Source: Calendula officinalis
Taxonomy: Eukaryota > Streptophyta > Magnoliopsida > Asterales > Asteraceae
Direction: 5' to 3'
Assembly: GCA_963853835.1 (NCBI GenBank)
Contig: OY970835.1
Coordinates: 13,212,501-13,276,500 of the forward strand
DNA: 64,000 nt
The position numbers and the translations under genes were made by a program. The notes under the pieces are model-generated. The model saw nothing but the letters and a program-made list of their open reading frames with translations, was not told the DNA's origin and did no database searches. Positions 49,401-62,245 of the stretch are shown piece after piece (the first letter of the stretch is position 1; each line of letters starts with the position of its first letter).

Positions 49401-49687
49401 CCCGAACTTCAACTTCGGCCCGAACTCCGACCTCGGCCCGAACTTAAACCTCGGCCCGAACATCATCCTCGGCCCGAACACCGAACTTCGGCCCGAACAC
49501 CACTTCGGCCCCAACACCACTTCGGCCCGAACATCCCAATTCGGCCCGAACTCCACTTCGGCCCGAACATCCCTCTTCGGCCCGAACTCTTCAATATCCA
49601 AGATTGTGTGACAAAAGGTACTATACTAAAACATTCATAACTTTCAGCTCGGGTGTCCGTTTCACGCCCACGAGTAACCAAAATAGC
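46441..49687 (+). repeat. Nine-monomer higher-order repeat of 3247 bp, copy 1
   Basis: Anchors from 46768: 46768 (Q), 47094 (V), 47469 (P), 47848 (K), 48210 (L), 48553 (M), 48931 (O), 49274 (P), 49653. The spacings are 326, 375, 379, 362, 343, 378, 343, 379 and 362 bp. The left limit is 46440 (t), where 49687 has c. I noticed no difference from copy 2 until 49539 (a) versus 52786 (c). V carries gggagtccg with acaaggtcgg. O has the unusual gtgtgcgtttc, tggttcattcatcac and a short cctcgcccg unit. Confidence 0.93.
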
Positions 49688-52600
49688 TGGTTCGTTCGTC
49701 ACTGCCAAGAACAAGTTCTGCCCGAACTCTTCACTGTTCCCGGCCCGAACTTCATTTTCGGCCCGAACTTCAACCTCGGCTCGAACTTCAACCTCAGCCC
49801 GACGTCCGACCTCGGCACGAACTTCAATCTCGGCCCGAACATCATCCTCGGCCCGAACACCGAACTTCAGCCCGAACACCACTTCGGCCCGAACATCCCA
49901 CTTTGGCCCGAACACCACTTCGGCCCGAACATCCCTCTTCGGCCCGAACTCTTCGATATCCAAGATTGTGAGACAAAAGGTGCTATACTAAAACATTCAT
50001 AACTTTCAGCTCGGGTGTCCGTTTCACGCCCACGAGTAACCAAAATAGCTGGTTCGTTCGTCACTGCCAAGAACAAGTTCGGCCCGAACTCTTCACTATT
50101 CCCGGCCCGAACTTCATTTTCGGCCCGAACTTCAACCTCGGCCCGAACTTCAACCTCGGCCCGAACATCATCCTCGGCCCGAACACCGACCTTCGGCCCG
50201 AACACCACTTCGGCCCGAACATCCCACTTCGGCCCGAACACCACTTCGGCCCGAACATCCCTCTTCGGCCCGAACTCTTCAATATCCAAGATTGTGTGAC
50301 AAAAGGTGCTATACTAAAACATTCTTAACTTTCAGCTCGGGAGTCCGTTTCACGCCCACGAGTAACCAAAATAGCTGGTTCGTTCGTCACTGCCAAGAAC
50401 AAGGTCGGCCCGAACTCTTCACTGTTCCCGGCCCGAACTTCATTTTCGGCCCGAACTTCAACCTCGGCCCGAACTCCGACCTCGGCCCGAACTCCGACCT
50501 CGGCCCGAACTTCAACCTCGGCCCGGACATCATCCTCGGCCCGAACACCACTTCGGCCCGAACACCACTTCGGCTCGAACACCACTTCGGCCCGAACACC
50601 ACTTCGGCCCGAACACCACTTCGGCTCCAACATCCCTCTTCGGCCCGAACTCTTCAATATCCAAGATTGTGTGACAAAAGGTGCTATACTAAAACATTCA
50701 TAACTTTCAGCTCGGGTGTCCGTTTCACGCCCACGAGTAACCAAAATATCTGGTTCGTTCGTCACTGCCAAGAACAAGTTCGGCCCGAACTCTTCACTGT
50801 TCCCGGCCCGAACTTCATTTTCGGCCCGAACTTCAGCCTCGGCCCGAACTTCAACCTCGGCCCGAACTCCGACCTCGGCCCGAACTTAAACCTCGGCCCG
50901 AACATCATCCTCGGCCCGAACACCGAACTTCGGCCCGAACACCACTTCGGCCCCAACACCACTTCGGCCCGAACATCCCAATTCGGCCCGAACTCCACTT
51001 CGGCCCGAACATCCCTCTTCGGCCCGAACTCTTCAATATCCAAGATTGTGTGACAAAAGGTACTATACTAAAACATTCATAACTTTCAGCTCGGGTGTCC
51101 GTTTCACGCCCACGAGTAACCAAAATAGCTGGTTCGTTCGTCACTGCCAAGAACAAGTTCGGCCCGAACTCTTCACTATTCCCGGCCCGAACTTCATTTT
51201 CGGCCCGAACTTCAACCTCGTCCCGAACTTCAACCTCGGCCCGAACTCCGACCTCGGCCCGAACTTCAACCTCGGCCCGAACATCATCCTCGGCCCGAAC
51301 ACCGAACTTCGGCCCGAACACCACTTCGGCCCGAACATCCCACTTCGGCCCGAACACCACTTCGGCCCGAACATCCCTCTTCGGCCCGAACTCTTCAATA
51401 TCTAAGATTGTGTGACAAAAGGTGCTATACTAAAACATTCATAACTTTCAGCTCGGGTGTCCGTTTCACGCCCACGAGTAACCAAAATAGTTGGTTCGTT
51501 CGTCACTGCCAAGAACAAGTTCTGCCCGAACTCTTCACTGTTCCCGGCCCGAACTTCATTTTCGGCCCGAACTTCAACCTCGGCTCGAACTTCAACCTCG
51601 GCCCGGACATCATCCTCGGCCCGAACACCGAACTTCGGCCCGAACACCACTTCGGCCCGAACACCACTTCGGCCCGAACATCCCACTTCGGCCCGAACAC
51701 CACTTCGGCCCGAACATCCCTCTTCGGCCCGAACTCTTCGATATCCAAGATTGTGTGACAAAAGGTGCTATACTAAAACATTCATAACTTTCAGCTCGGG
51801 TGTCCGTTTCACGCCCACGAGTAACCAAAATAGCTGGTTCGTTCGTCACTGCCAAGAACAAGTTCGGCCCGAACTCTTCACTGTTCCCGGCCCGAACTTC
51901 ATTTTCGGCGCGAACTTCAACCTCGACCCGAACATCAACCTCGGCCCGAACTCCGACCTCGGCCCGAACTCCAACCTCGGCCCGAACATCATCCTCGGCC
52001 CGAACACCGAACCTCGGCCGAACACCACTTCGGCCCGAACACCACTTCGGCCCGAACATCCCACTTCGGCCCGAACACCACTTCGGCCCGAACATCCCTC
52101 TTCGGCCCGATCTCTTCAATATCCAAGATTGTGTGACAAAAGGTGCTATACTAAAACATTCATAACTTTCAGCTCGGGTGTGCGTTTCACGCCCACGAGT
52201 AACCAAAATAGCTGGTTCATTCATCACTGCCAAGAACAAGTTCGGCCCGAACTCTTCACTGTTCCCGGCCCGAACTTCATTTTCGGCCCGAACTTCAACC
52301 TCGCCCGAACTCCGACCTCGGCCCGAACTTCAATCTCGGCCCGAACATCATCCTCGGCCCGAACACCGAACTTCGGCCCGAACACCACTTCGGCCCGAAC
52401 ATCCCACTTCGGCCCGAACACCACTTCGGCCCGAACATCCCTCTTCGGCCCGAACTCTTCAATATCCAAGATTGTGTGACAAAAGGTGCTATACTAAAAC
52501 ATTCATAACTTTCAGCTCGGGTGTCCGTTTCACGCCCACGAGTAACCAAAATATCTGGTTCGTTCGTCACTGCCAAGAACAAGTTCGGCCCGAACTCTTC

Positions 52601-52785
52601 ACTGTTCCCGGCCCGAACTTCATTTTCGGCCCGAACTTCAACCTCGGCCCGAACTTCAACTTCGGCCCGAACTCCGACCTCGGCCCGAACTTAAACCTCG
52701 GCCCGAACATCATCCTCGGCCCGAACACCGAACTTCGGCCCGAACACCACTTCGGCCCCAACACCACTTCGGCCCGAACATCCCA
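49688..52785 (+). repeat. Nine-monomer higher-order repeat of 3247 bp, copy 2
   Basis: Anchors are 50015, 50341, 50716, 51095, 51457, 51800, 52178 and 52521. All are exactly 3247 bp from the first copy, including rare single-base marks such as gagacaaaagg, cttcagcctcgg, the cctcgcccg short unit and tggttcattcatc. About 3.1 kb appears identical by eye. After 52786 the sequence passes into the K-L-M-N repeat. Confidence 0.93.
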
Positions 52786-52836
52786 CTTCGGCCCGAACTC
52801 CACTTCGGCCCGAACATCCCTCTTCGGCCCGAACTC

Positions 52837-54299
52837 TTCAATATCCAAGATTGTGTGACAAAAGGTGCTATACTAAAACATTCATAACTTTCAGCTCGGG
52901 TGTCCGTTTCACGCCCACGAGTAACCAAAATAGCTGGTTCGTTCGTCACTGCCAAGAACAAGTTCGGCCCGAACTCTTCACTATTCCCGGCCCGAACTTC
53001 ATTTTCGGCCCGAACTTCAACCTCGTCCCGAACTTCAACCTCGGCCCGAACTCCGACCTCGGCCCGAACTTCAACCTCGGCCCGAACATCATCCTCGGCC
53101 CGAACACCGAACTTCGGCCCGAACACCACTTCGGCCCGAACATTCCACTTCGGCCCGAACACCACTTCGGCCCGAACATCCCTCTTCGGCCCGAACTCTT
53201 CAATATCTAAGATTGTGTGACAAAAGGTGCTATACTAAAACATTCATAACTTTCAGCTCGGGTGTCCGTTTCACGCCCACGAGTAACCAAAATAGTTGGT
53301 TCGTTCGTCACTGCCAAGAACAAGTTCTGCCCGAACTCTTCACTGTTCCCGGCCCGAACTTCATTTTCGGCCCGAACTTCAACCTCGGCTCGAACTTCAA
53401 CCTCGGCCCGAACATCATCCTCGGCCCGAACACCGAACTTCGGCCCGAACACCACTTCGGCCCGAACACCACTTCGGCCCGAACATCCCACTTCGGCCCG
53501 AACACCACTTCGGCCCGAACATCCCTCTTCGGCCCGAACTCTTTGATATCCAAGATTGTGTGACAAAAGGTGCTATACTAAAACATTCATAACTTTCAGC
53601 TCGGGTGTCCGTTTCACGCCCACGAGTAACCAAAATAGCTGGTTCGTTCGTCACTGCCAAGAACAAGTTCGGCCCGAACTCTTCACTGTTCCCGGCCCGA
53701 ACTTCATTTTCGGCCCGAACTTCAACCTCGACCCGAACATCAACCTCGGCCCGAACTCCGACCTCGGCCCGAACTCCAACCTCGGCCCGAACATCATCCT
53801 CGGCCCGAACACCGAACCTCGGCCCGAACACCACTTCGGCCCGAACACCACTTCGGCCCGAACATCCCACTTCGGTCCGAACATCCCTCTTCGGCCCGAT
53901 CTCTTCAATATCCAAGATTGTGTGACAAAAGGTGCTATACTAAAACATTCATAACTTTCAGCTCGGGTGTCCGTTTCACGCCCACGAGTAACCAAAATAG
54001 CTGGTCCGTTCGTCACTGCCAAGAACAAGTTCGGCTCGAACTCTTCACTGTTACCGGTCCGAACTTCATTTTCGGCCCGAACTTCAACCTCAGCCCGAAC
54101 TTCAACCTCGGCCCGAACTCCGACCTAGGCCCGAACTTCAACCTCGGCCCAAACATCATCCTCGGCCCGAACACCGAACTTCAGCCCGAACACCACTTCG
54201 GCCGGAACACCACTTCGGCCCGAACATCCCACTTCGGCCCGAACACCACTTCGGCCCGAACACCACTTCGGCCCGAACATCCCTCTTCGGCCCGAACTC
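52837..54299 (+). repeat. K-L-M-N four-monomer repeat (1463 bp), copy 1
   Basis: Anchors 52900 (K), 53262 (L), 53605 (M) and 53967 (N); spacings 362, 343, 362 and 396 bp. K has cctcgtcccg and exits through aatatctaag. L has tagttgg, aagttctgcccg and exits through tttgatatcc. M has cctcgacccgaacatc and accgaacctcgg. N has tcggctcgaactc and actgttaccgg. The order repeats 1463 bp downstream with only a few base differences. Confidence 0.88.
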
Positions 54300-55745
54300 T
54301 TCAATATCCAAGATTGTGTGAGAAAAGGTGCTATACTAAAACATTCTTAACTTTCAGCTCGGGTGTCCGTTTCACGCCCACGAGTAACCAAAATAGCTGG
54401 TTCGTTCGTCACTGCCAAGAACAAGTTCGGCCCGAACTCTTCACTGTTCCCGGCCCGAACTTCATTTTCGGCCCGAACTTCAACCTCGTCCCGAACTTCA
54501 ACCTCGGCCCGAACTCCGACCTCGGCCCGAACTTCAACCTCGGCCCGAACATCATCCTCGGCCCGAACACCGAACTTCGGCCCGAACACCACTTCGGCCC
54601 GAACATCCCACTTCGGCCCGAACACCACTTCGGCCCGAACATCCCTCTTCGGCCCGAACTCTTCAATATCTAAGATTGTGTGACAAAAGGTGCTATACTA
54701 AAACATTCATAACTTTCAGCTCGGGTGTCCGTTTCACGCCCACGAGTAACCAAAATAGTTGGTTCGTTCGTCACTGCCAAGAACAAGTTCTGCCCGAACT
54801 CTTCACTGTTCCCGGCCCGAACTTCATTTTCGGCCCGAACTTCAACCTCGGCTCGAACTTCAACCTCGGCCCGAACATCATCCTCGGCCCGAACACCGAA
54901 CTTCGGCCCGAACACCACTTCGGCCCGAACACCACTTCGGCCCGAACATCCCACTTCGGCCCGAACACCACTTCGGCCCGAACATCCCTCTCCGGCCCGA
55001 ACTCTTTGATATCCAAGATTGTGTGACAAAAGGTGCTATACTAAAACATTCATAACTTTCAGCTCGGGTGTCCGTTTCACGCCCACGAGTAACCAAAATA
55101 GCTGGTTCGTTCGTCACTGCCAAGAACAAGTTCGGCCCGAACTCTTCACTGTTCCCGGCCCGAACTTCATTTTCGGCCCGAACTTCAACCTCGACCCGAA
55201 CATCAACCTCGGCCCGAACTCCGACCTCGGCCCGAACTCCAACCTCGGCCCGAACATCATCCTCGGCCCGAACACCGAACCTCGGCCCGAACACCACTTC
55301 GGCCCGAACACCACTTCGGCCCGAACATCCCACTTCGGTCCGAACATCCCTCTTCGGCCCGATCTCTTCAATATCCAAGATTGTGTGACAAAAGGTGCTA
55401 TACTAAAACATTCATAACTTTCAGCTCGGGTGTCCGTTTCACGCCCACGAGTAACCAAAATAGCTGGTTCGTTCGTCACTGCCAAGAACAAGTTCGGCTC
55501 GAACTCTTCACTGTTACCGGCCCGAACTTCATTTTCAGCCCGAACTTCAACCTCGGCCCGAACTTCAACCTCGGCCCGAACTCCGACCTAGGCCCGAACT
55601 TCAACCTCGGCCCAAACATCATCCTCGGCCCGAACACCGAACTTCAGCCCGAACACCACTTCGGCCCGAACACCACTTCGGCCCGAACATCCCACTTCGG
55701 CCCGAACACCACTTCGGCCCGAACATCCCTCTTCGGCCCGAACTC
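54300..55745 (+). repeat. K-L-M-N four-monomer repeat (1446 bp), copy 2
   Basis: Anchors are 54363, 54725, 55068 and 55430; spacings 362, 343, 362 and 379 bp. The copy is 17 bp shorter than the first because N lost one accactt unit. L keeps the rare tttgatatcc exit and adds a private ctccggcccg. The following K (55809) starts another, rearranged series. Confidence 0.88.
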
Positions 55746-58637
55746 TTCAATATCCAAGATTGTGTGACAAAAGGTGCTATACTAAAACATTCTTAACTTT
55801 CAGCTCGGGTGTCCGTTTCACGCCCACGAGTAACCAAAATAGCTGGTTCGTTCGTCACTGCCAAGAACAAGTTCGGCCCGAACTCTTCACTGTTCCCGGC
55901 CCGAACTTCATTTTCGGCCCGAACTTCAACCTCGTCCCGAACTTCAACCTCGGCCCGAACTCCGCCCTCGGCCCGAACTTCAACCTCGGCCCGAACATCA
56001 TCCTCGGCCCGAACACCGAACTTCGGCCCGAACACCACTTCGGCCCGAACATCCCACTTCGGCCCGAACACCACTTCGGCCCGAACATCCCTCTTCGGCC
56101 CGAACTCTTCAATATCTAAGATTGTGTGACAAAAGGTGCTATACTAAAAAATTCATAACTTTCAGCTCGGGTGTCCGTTTCACGCCCACGAGTAACCAAA
56201 ATAGTTGGTTCGTTCGTCACTGCCAAGATCAAGTTCTGCCCGAACTCTTCACCGTTCCCGGCCCGAACTTCATTTTCGGCCCGAACTTCAACCTCGGCTC
56301 GAACTTCAACCTCGGCTCGAGCTTCAACCTCAGCCCGACGTCCGACCTCGGCACGAACTTCAACCTCGGCCCGAACATCATCCTCGGCCCGAACACCGAA
56401 CTTCGGCCCGAACACCACTTCGGCCCGAACATCCCACTTCGGCCCGAACACCACTTCGGCCCGAACATCCCTCTTCGGCCCGAACTCTTCGATATCCAAG
56501 AATGTGTGACAAAAGGTGCTATACTAAAACATTCATAACTTTCAGCTCGGGTGTCCGTTTCACGCCCACGAGTAACCAAAATAGCTGGTTCGTTCGTCAC
56601 TGCCAAGAACAAGTTCGGCCCGAACTCTTCACTGTTCCCTGCCCGAACTTCATTTTCGGCCCGAACTTCAACCTCGGCCTGAACATCAACCTCGGCCCGA
56701 ACTCCGACCTCGGCCCGAACTCCAACCTCGGCCCGAACATCATCCTCGGCCCGAACACCGAACCTCGGCCCGAACACCACTTCGGGCCGAACATCCCTCT
56801 TCGGCCCGAACTCTTCAATATCCAAGATTGTGTGACAAAAGGTGCTATACTAAAACATTCATAACTTTCAGCTCGGGTGTCCGTTTCACGCCCACGAGTA
56901 ACCAAAATAGTTGGTTCGTTCGTCACTGCCAAGAACAAGTTCTGCCCGAACTCTTCACTGTTCCCGGCCCGAACTTCATTTTCGGCCCGAACTTCAACCT
57001 CGGCTCGAACTTCAACCTCAGCCCGACGTCCGACCTCGGCACGAACTTCAATCTCGGCCCGAACATCATCCTCGGCCCGAACACCGAACTTCGGCCCGAA
57101 CACCACTTCGGCCCGAACTCCACTTCGGCCCGAACATCCCACTTCGGCCCGAACACCACTTCGGCCCGAACATCCCTCTTCGGCCCGAACTCTTCGATAT
57201 CCAAGATTGTGTGACAAAAGGTGCTATACTAAAACATTCATAACTTTCAGCTCGGGTGTCCGTTTCACGCCCACGAGTAACCAAAATAGCTGGTTCGTTC
57301 GTCACTGCCAAGAACAAGTTCGGCTCGAACTCTTCACTGTTACCTGCCCGAACTTCATTTTCGGCCCGAACTTCAACCTCGGCCCGAACTTCAACCTCGG
57401 CCCGAACTCCGACCTAGGCCCGAACTTCAACCTCGGCCCAAACATCATCCTCGGCCCGAACACCGAATTTCAGCCCGAACACCACTTCGGCCCGAACACC
57501 ACTTCGGCCCGAACATCCCACTTCGGCCCGAACACCACTTCGGCCCGAACACCACTTCGGCCCGAACATCCCTCTTCGGCCCGAACTCTTCAATATCCAA
57601 GATTGTGTGACAAAAGGTGCTATACTAAAACATTCTTAACTTTCAGCTCGGGTGTCCGTTTCACGCCCACGAGTAACCAAAATAGCTGGTTCGTTCGTCA
57701 CTGCCAAGAACAAGTTCGGCCCGAACTCTTCACTGTTCCCGGCCCGAACTTCATTTTCGGCCCGAACTTCAACCTCGTCCCGAACTTCAACCTCGGCCCG
57801 AACTCCGACCTCGGCCCGAACTTCAACCTCGGCCCGAACATCATCCTCGGCCCGAACTCCGAACTTCGGCCCGAACACCACTTCGGCCCGAACATCCCAC
57901 TTCGGCCCGAACACCACTTCGGCCCGAACATCCCTCTTCGGCCCGAACTCTTCGATATCCAAGAATGTGTGACCAAAGGTGCTATACTAAAACATTCATA
58001 ACTTTCAGCTCGGGTGTCCGTTTCACGCCCACGAGTAACCAAAATAGCTGGTTCGTTCGTCACTGCCAAGATCAAGTTCGGCCCGAACTCTTCACTGTTC
58101 CCTGCCCGAACTTCATTTTCGGCCCGAACTTCAACCTCGGCCCGAACATCAACCTCGGCCCGAACTCCGACCTCGGCCCGAACTCCAACCTCGGCCCGAA
58201 CATCATCCTCGGCCCGAACACCGAACCTCGGCCCGAACACCACTTCGGGCCGAACATCCCTCTTCGGCCCGAACTCTTCAATATCCAAGATTTTGTGACA
58301 AAAGGTGCTATACTAAAACATTCATAACTTTCAGCTCGGGTGTCCGTTTCACGCCCACGAGTAACCAAAATAGTTGGTTCGTTCGTCACTGCCAAGAACA
58401 AGTTCTGCCCGAACTCTTCACTGTTCCCGGCCCGAACTTCAACCTCGGCTCGAACTTCAACCTCAGCCCGACGTCCGACCTCGGCACGAACTTCAATCTC
58501 GGCCCGAACATCATCCTCGGCCCGAACACCGAACTTCGGCCCGAACACCACTTCGGCCCGAACACCACTTCGGCCCGAACATCCCACTTTGGCCCGAACA
58601 CCACTTCGGCCCGAACATCCCTCTTCGGCCCGAACTC
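55746..58637 (+). repeat. Rearranged K-L-M-N derivatives
   Basis: Anchors: 55809 (K), 56171 (L), 56551 (M-like), 56877 (L-like), 57256 (N), 57652 (K), 58014 (M-like), 58340 (L-like). The last two M-L pairs repeat at 1463 bp (56551/58014, 56877/58340), sharing gttccctgcccg and cacttcgggccg. The L-like monomers carry cgacgtccgacc and cggcacgaac. 56171 has a tandem cggctcgaac/cggctcgagc. K at 57652 exits through tcgatatccaagaatg instead of aatatctaag. Monomer types are those of the flanking repeats in altered order. Confidence 0.75.
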
Positions 58638-61600
58638 TTCGATATCCAAGATTGTGTGACAAAAGGTGCTATACTAAAACATTCATAACTTTCAGCTCAG
58701 GTGTCCGTTTCACGCCCACGAGTAACCAAAATAGCTGGTTCGTTCGTCAGTGCCAAGAACAAGTTCGGCCCGAACTCTTCACTATTCCCGGCCCGAACTT
58801 CATTTTCGGCCCGAACTTCAACCTCGGCCCGAACTTCAACCTCGGCCCGAACATCATCCTCGGCCCGAACACCGACCTTCGGCCCGAACACCACTTCGGC
58901 CCGAACATCCCACTTCGGCCCGAACACCACTTCGGCCCGAACATCCCTCTTCGGCCCGAACTCTTCAATATCCAAGATTGTGTGACAAAAGGTGCTATAC
59001 TAAAACATTCTTAACTTTCAGCTCGGGAGTCCGTTTCACGCCCACGAGTAACCAAAATAGCTGGTTCGTTCGTCACTGCCAAGAACAAGGTCGGCCCGAA
59101 CTCTTCACTGTTCCCGGCCCGAACTTCATTTTCGGCCCGAACTTCATTTTCGGCACGAACTTCAACCTCGGCCCAAACTCCGACCTCGGCCCGAACTTCA
59201 ACCTCGGCCCGGACATCATCCTCGGCCCGAACACCACTTCGGCCCGAACACCACTTCGGCTCGAACACCACTTCGGCCCGAACACCACTTCGGCCCGAAC
59301 ACCACTTCGGCTCCAACATCCCTCTTCGGCCCGAACTCTTCAATATCCAAGATTGTGTGACAAAAGGTGCTATACTAAAACATTCATAACTTTCAGCTCG
59401 GGTGTCCGTTTCACGCCCACGAGTAACCAAAATATCTGGTTCGTTCGTCACTGCCAAGAACAAGTTCGGCCCGAACTCTTCACTCTTCCCGGCCCGAACT
59501 TCATTTTCGGCCCGAACTTCAACCTCGGCCCGAACTTCAACCTCGGCCCGAACTCCGACCTCGGCCCGAACTTAAACCTCGGCCCGAACATCATCCTCGG
59601 CCCGAACACCGAACTTCGGCCCGAACACCACTTCGGCCCCAACACCACTTCGGCCCGAACATCCCACTTCGGCCCGAACTCCACTTCGGCCCGAACATCC
59701 CTCTTCGGCCCGAACTCTTCAATATCCAAGATTGTGTGACAAAAGGTACTATACTAAAACATTCATAACTTTCAGCTCGAGTGTCCGTTTCACGCCCACG
59801 AGTAACCAAAATAGCTGGTTCGTTCGTCACTGCCAAGAACAAGTTCGGCCCGAACTCTTCACTATTCCCGGCCCGAACTTCATTTTCGGCCCGAACTTCA
59901 ACCTCGTCCCGAACTTCAACCTCGGCCCGAACTCCGACCTCGGCCCGAACTTCAACCTCGGCCCGAACATCATCCTCGGCCCGAACACCGAACTTCGGCC
60001 CGAACACCACTTCGGCCCGAACATCCCACTTCGGCCCGAACACCACTTCGGCCCGAACATCCCTCTGCGGCCCGAACTCTTCAATATCTAAGATTGTGTG
60101 ACAAAAGGTGCTATACTAAAACATTCATAACTTTCAGCTCGGGTGTCCGTTTCACGCCCACGAGTAACCAAAATAGTTGGTTCGTTCGTCACTGCCAAGA
60201 ACAAGTTCTGCCTGAACTCTTCACTGTTCACGGCCCGAACTTCATTTTCGGCCCGAACTTCAACCTCGGCTCGAACTTCAACCTCGGCCCGGATATCATC
60301 CTCGGTCCGAACACCGAACTTCGGCCCGAACACCACTTCGGCCCGAACACCACTTCGGCCCGAACATCCCACTTCGGCCCGAACACCACTTCGGCCCGAA
60401 CATCCCTCTTCGGCCCGAACTCTTCGATATCCAAGATTGTGTGACAAAAGGTGCTATACTAAAACATTCATAACTTTCAGCTCGGGTGTCCGTTTCACGC
60501 CCACAAGTAACCAAAATAGCTGGTTCGTTCGTCACTGCCAAGAACAAGTTCGGCCCGAACTCTTCACTGTTCCCGGCCCGAACTTCATTTTCGGCCCGAA
60601 CTTCAACCTCGACCCGAACATCAACCTCGGCCCGAACTCCGACCTCGGCCCGAACTCCAACCTCGGCCCGAACATCATCCTCGGCCCGAACACCGAACCT
60701 CGGCCCGAACACCACTTCGGCCCGAACACCACTTCGGCCCGAACATCCCACTTCGGCCCGAACACCACTTCGGCCCGAACATCCCTCTTCGGCCCGAACT
60801 CTTCAATATCTAAGATTGTGTGACAAAAGGTGCTATACTAAAACATTCATAACTTTCAGCTCGGGTGTCCGTTTCACGCCCACGAGTAACCAAAATAGTT
60901 GGTTCGTTCGTCACTGCCAAGAACAAGTTCTGCCCGAACTCTTCACTGTTCACGGCCCGAACTTCATTTTCGGCCCGAACTTCAACCTCGGCTCGAACTT
61001 CAACCTCGGCCCGGACATCATCCTCGGCCCGAACACCGAACTTCGGCCCGAACACCACTTCGGCCCGAACACCACTTCGGCCCGAACATCCCACTTCGGC
61101 CCGAACACCACTTCGGCCCGAACATCCCTCTTCGGCCCGAACTCTTCGATATCCAAGATTGTGTGACAAAAGGTGCTATACTAAAACATTCATAACTTTC
61201 AGCTCGGGTGTCCGTTTCACGCCCACGAGTAACCAAAATAGCTGGTTCGTTCGTCACTGCCAAGAACAAGTTCGGCCCGAACTCTTCACTGTTCCCGGCC
61301 CGAACTTCATTTTCGGCCCGAACTTCAACCTCGACCCGAACATCAACCTCGGCCCGAACTCCGACCTCGGCCCGAACTCCAACCTCGGCCCGAACATCAT
61401 CCTCGGCCCGAACACCGAACCTCGGCCCGAACACCACTTCGGCCCGAACACCACTTCGGCCCGAACACCCCACTTCGGCCCGAACACCACTTCGGCCCGA
61501 ACATCCCTCTTCGGCCCGATCTCTTCAATATCCAAGATTGTGTGACAAAAGGTGCTATACTAAAACATTCATAACTTTCAGCTCGGGTGTCCGTTTCACG

Positions 61601-62245
61601 CCCACGAGTAACCAAAATAGCTGGTTCATTCATCACTGCCAAGAACAAGTTCGGCCCGAACTCTTCACTGTTCCCGGCCCGAACTTCATTTTCGGCCCGA
61701 ACTTCAACCTCGCCCGAACTCCGACCTCGGCTCGAACTTCAATCTCGGCCCGAACATCATCCTCGGCCCAAACACCGAACTTCGGCCCGAACACCACTTC
61801 GGCCCGAACATCCCACTTCGGCCCGAACACCACTTCGGCCCGAACATCCCTCTTCGGCCCGAACTCTTCAATATCCAAGATTGAGTGACAAAAGGTGCTA
61901 TACTAAAACATTCATAACTTTTAGCTCCGGTGTCCGTTTCACGCCCACGAGTAACCAAAATATATGGTTCGTTCGTCACTGCCAAGAACAAGTTCGGCCC
62001 GAACTCTTCACTGTTCCCGGCCCGAACTTCATTTTCGGCCCGAACTTCAACCTCGGCCCGAACTTCAACCTCGGCCCGAACTCCGACCTCGGCCCGAACT
62101 TAAACCTCGGCCCGAACATCATCCTCGGCCCGAAATCCGAACTTCGGCCCGAACACCACTTCGGCCCCAACACCACTTCGGCCCGAACATCCCACTTCGG
62201 CCCGAACTCCACTTCGGCCCGAACATCCCTCTTCGGCCCGAACTC
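58638..62245 (+). repeat. Third, modified copy of the 3247-bp higher-order repeat
   Basis: Anchors 58701, 59027, 59402, 59781, 60143 and 60486 lie exactly 11933 bp from 46768, 47094, 47469, 47848, 48210 and 48553, giving the order Q-V-P-K-L-M. An extra L-M dimer (60865, 61208) follows, then O (61587) and P (61930) at offset 12656 bp. The difference, 722-723 bp, is the inserted dimer. Substitutions relative to copies 1 and 2 are visible (for example ctcttcccgg at 59484), so this copy is older than the pair at 46-53 kb. Confidence 0.85.
60080..61523 (+). repeat. Tandem L-M dimer, 722 bp x 2
   Basis: Anchors 60143 (L, 343 bp), 60486 (M, 379 bp), 60865 (L, 343 bp) and 61208 (M). Both L monomers have gttcacggcccg in place of gttcccggcccg, and both are followed by M with cctcgacccgaacatc. 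The first L has extra private changes (ttctgcctgaac, cggatatc). This is a local two-monomer duplication inside the third copy of the 3247-bp repeat. Confidence 0.85.
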
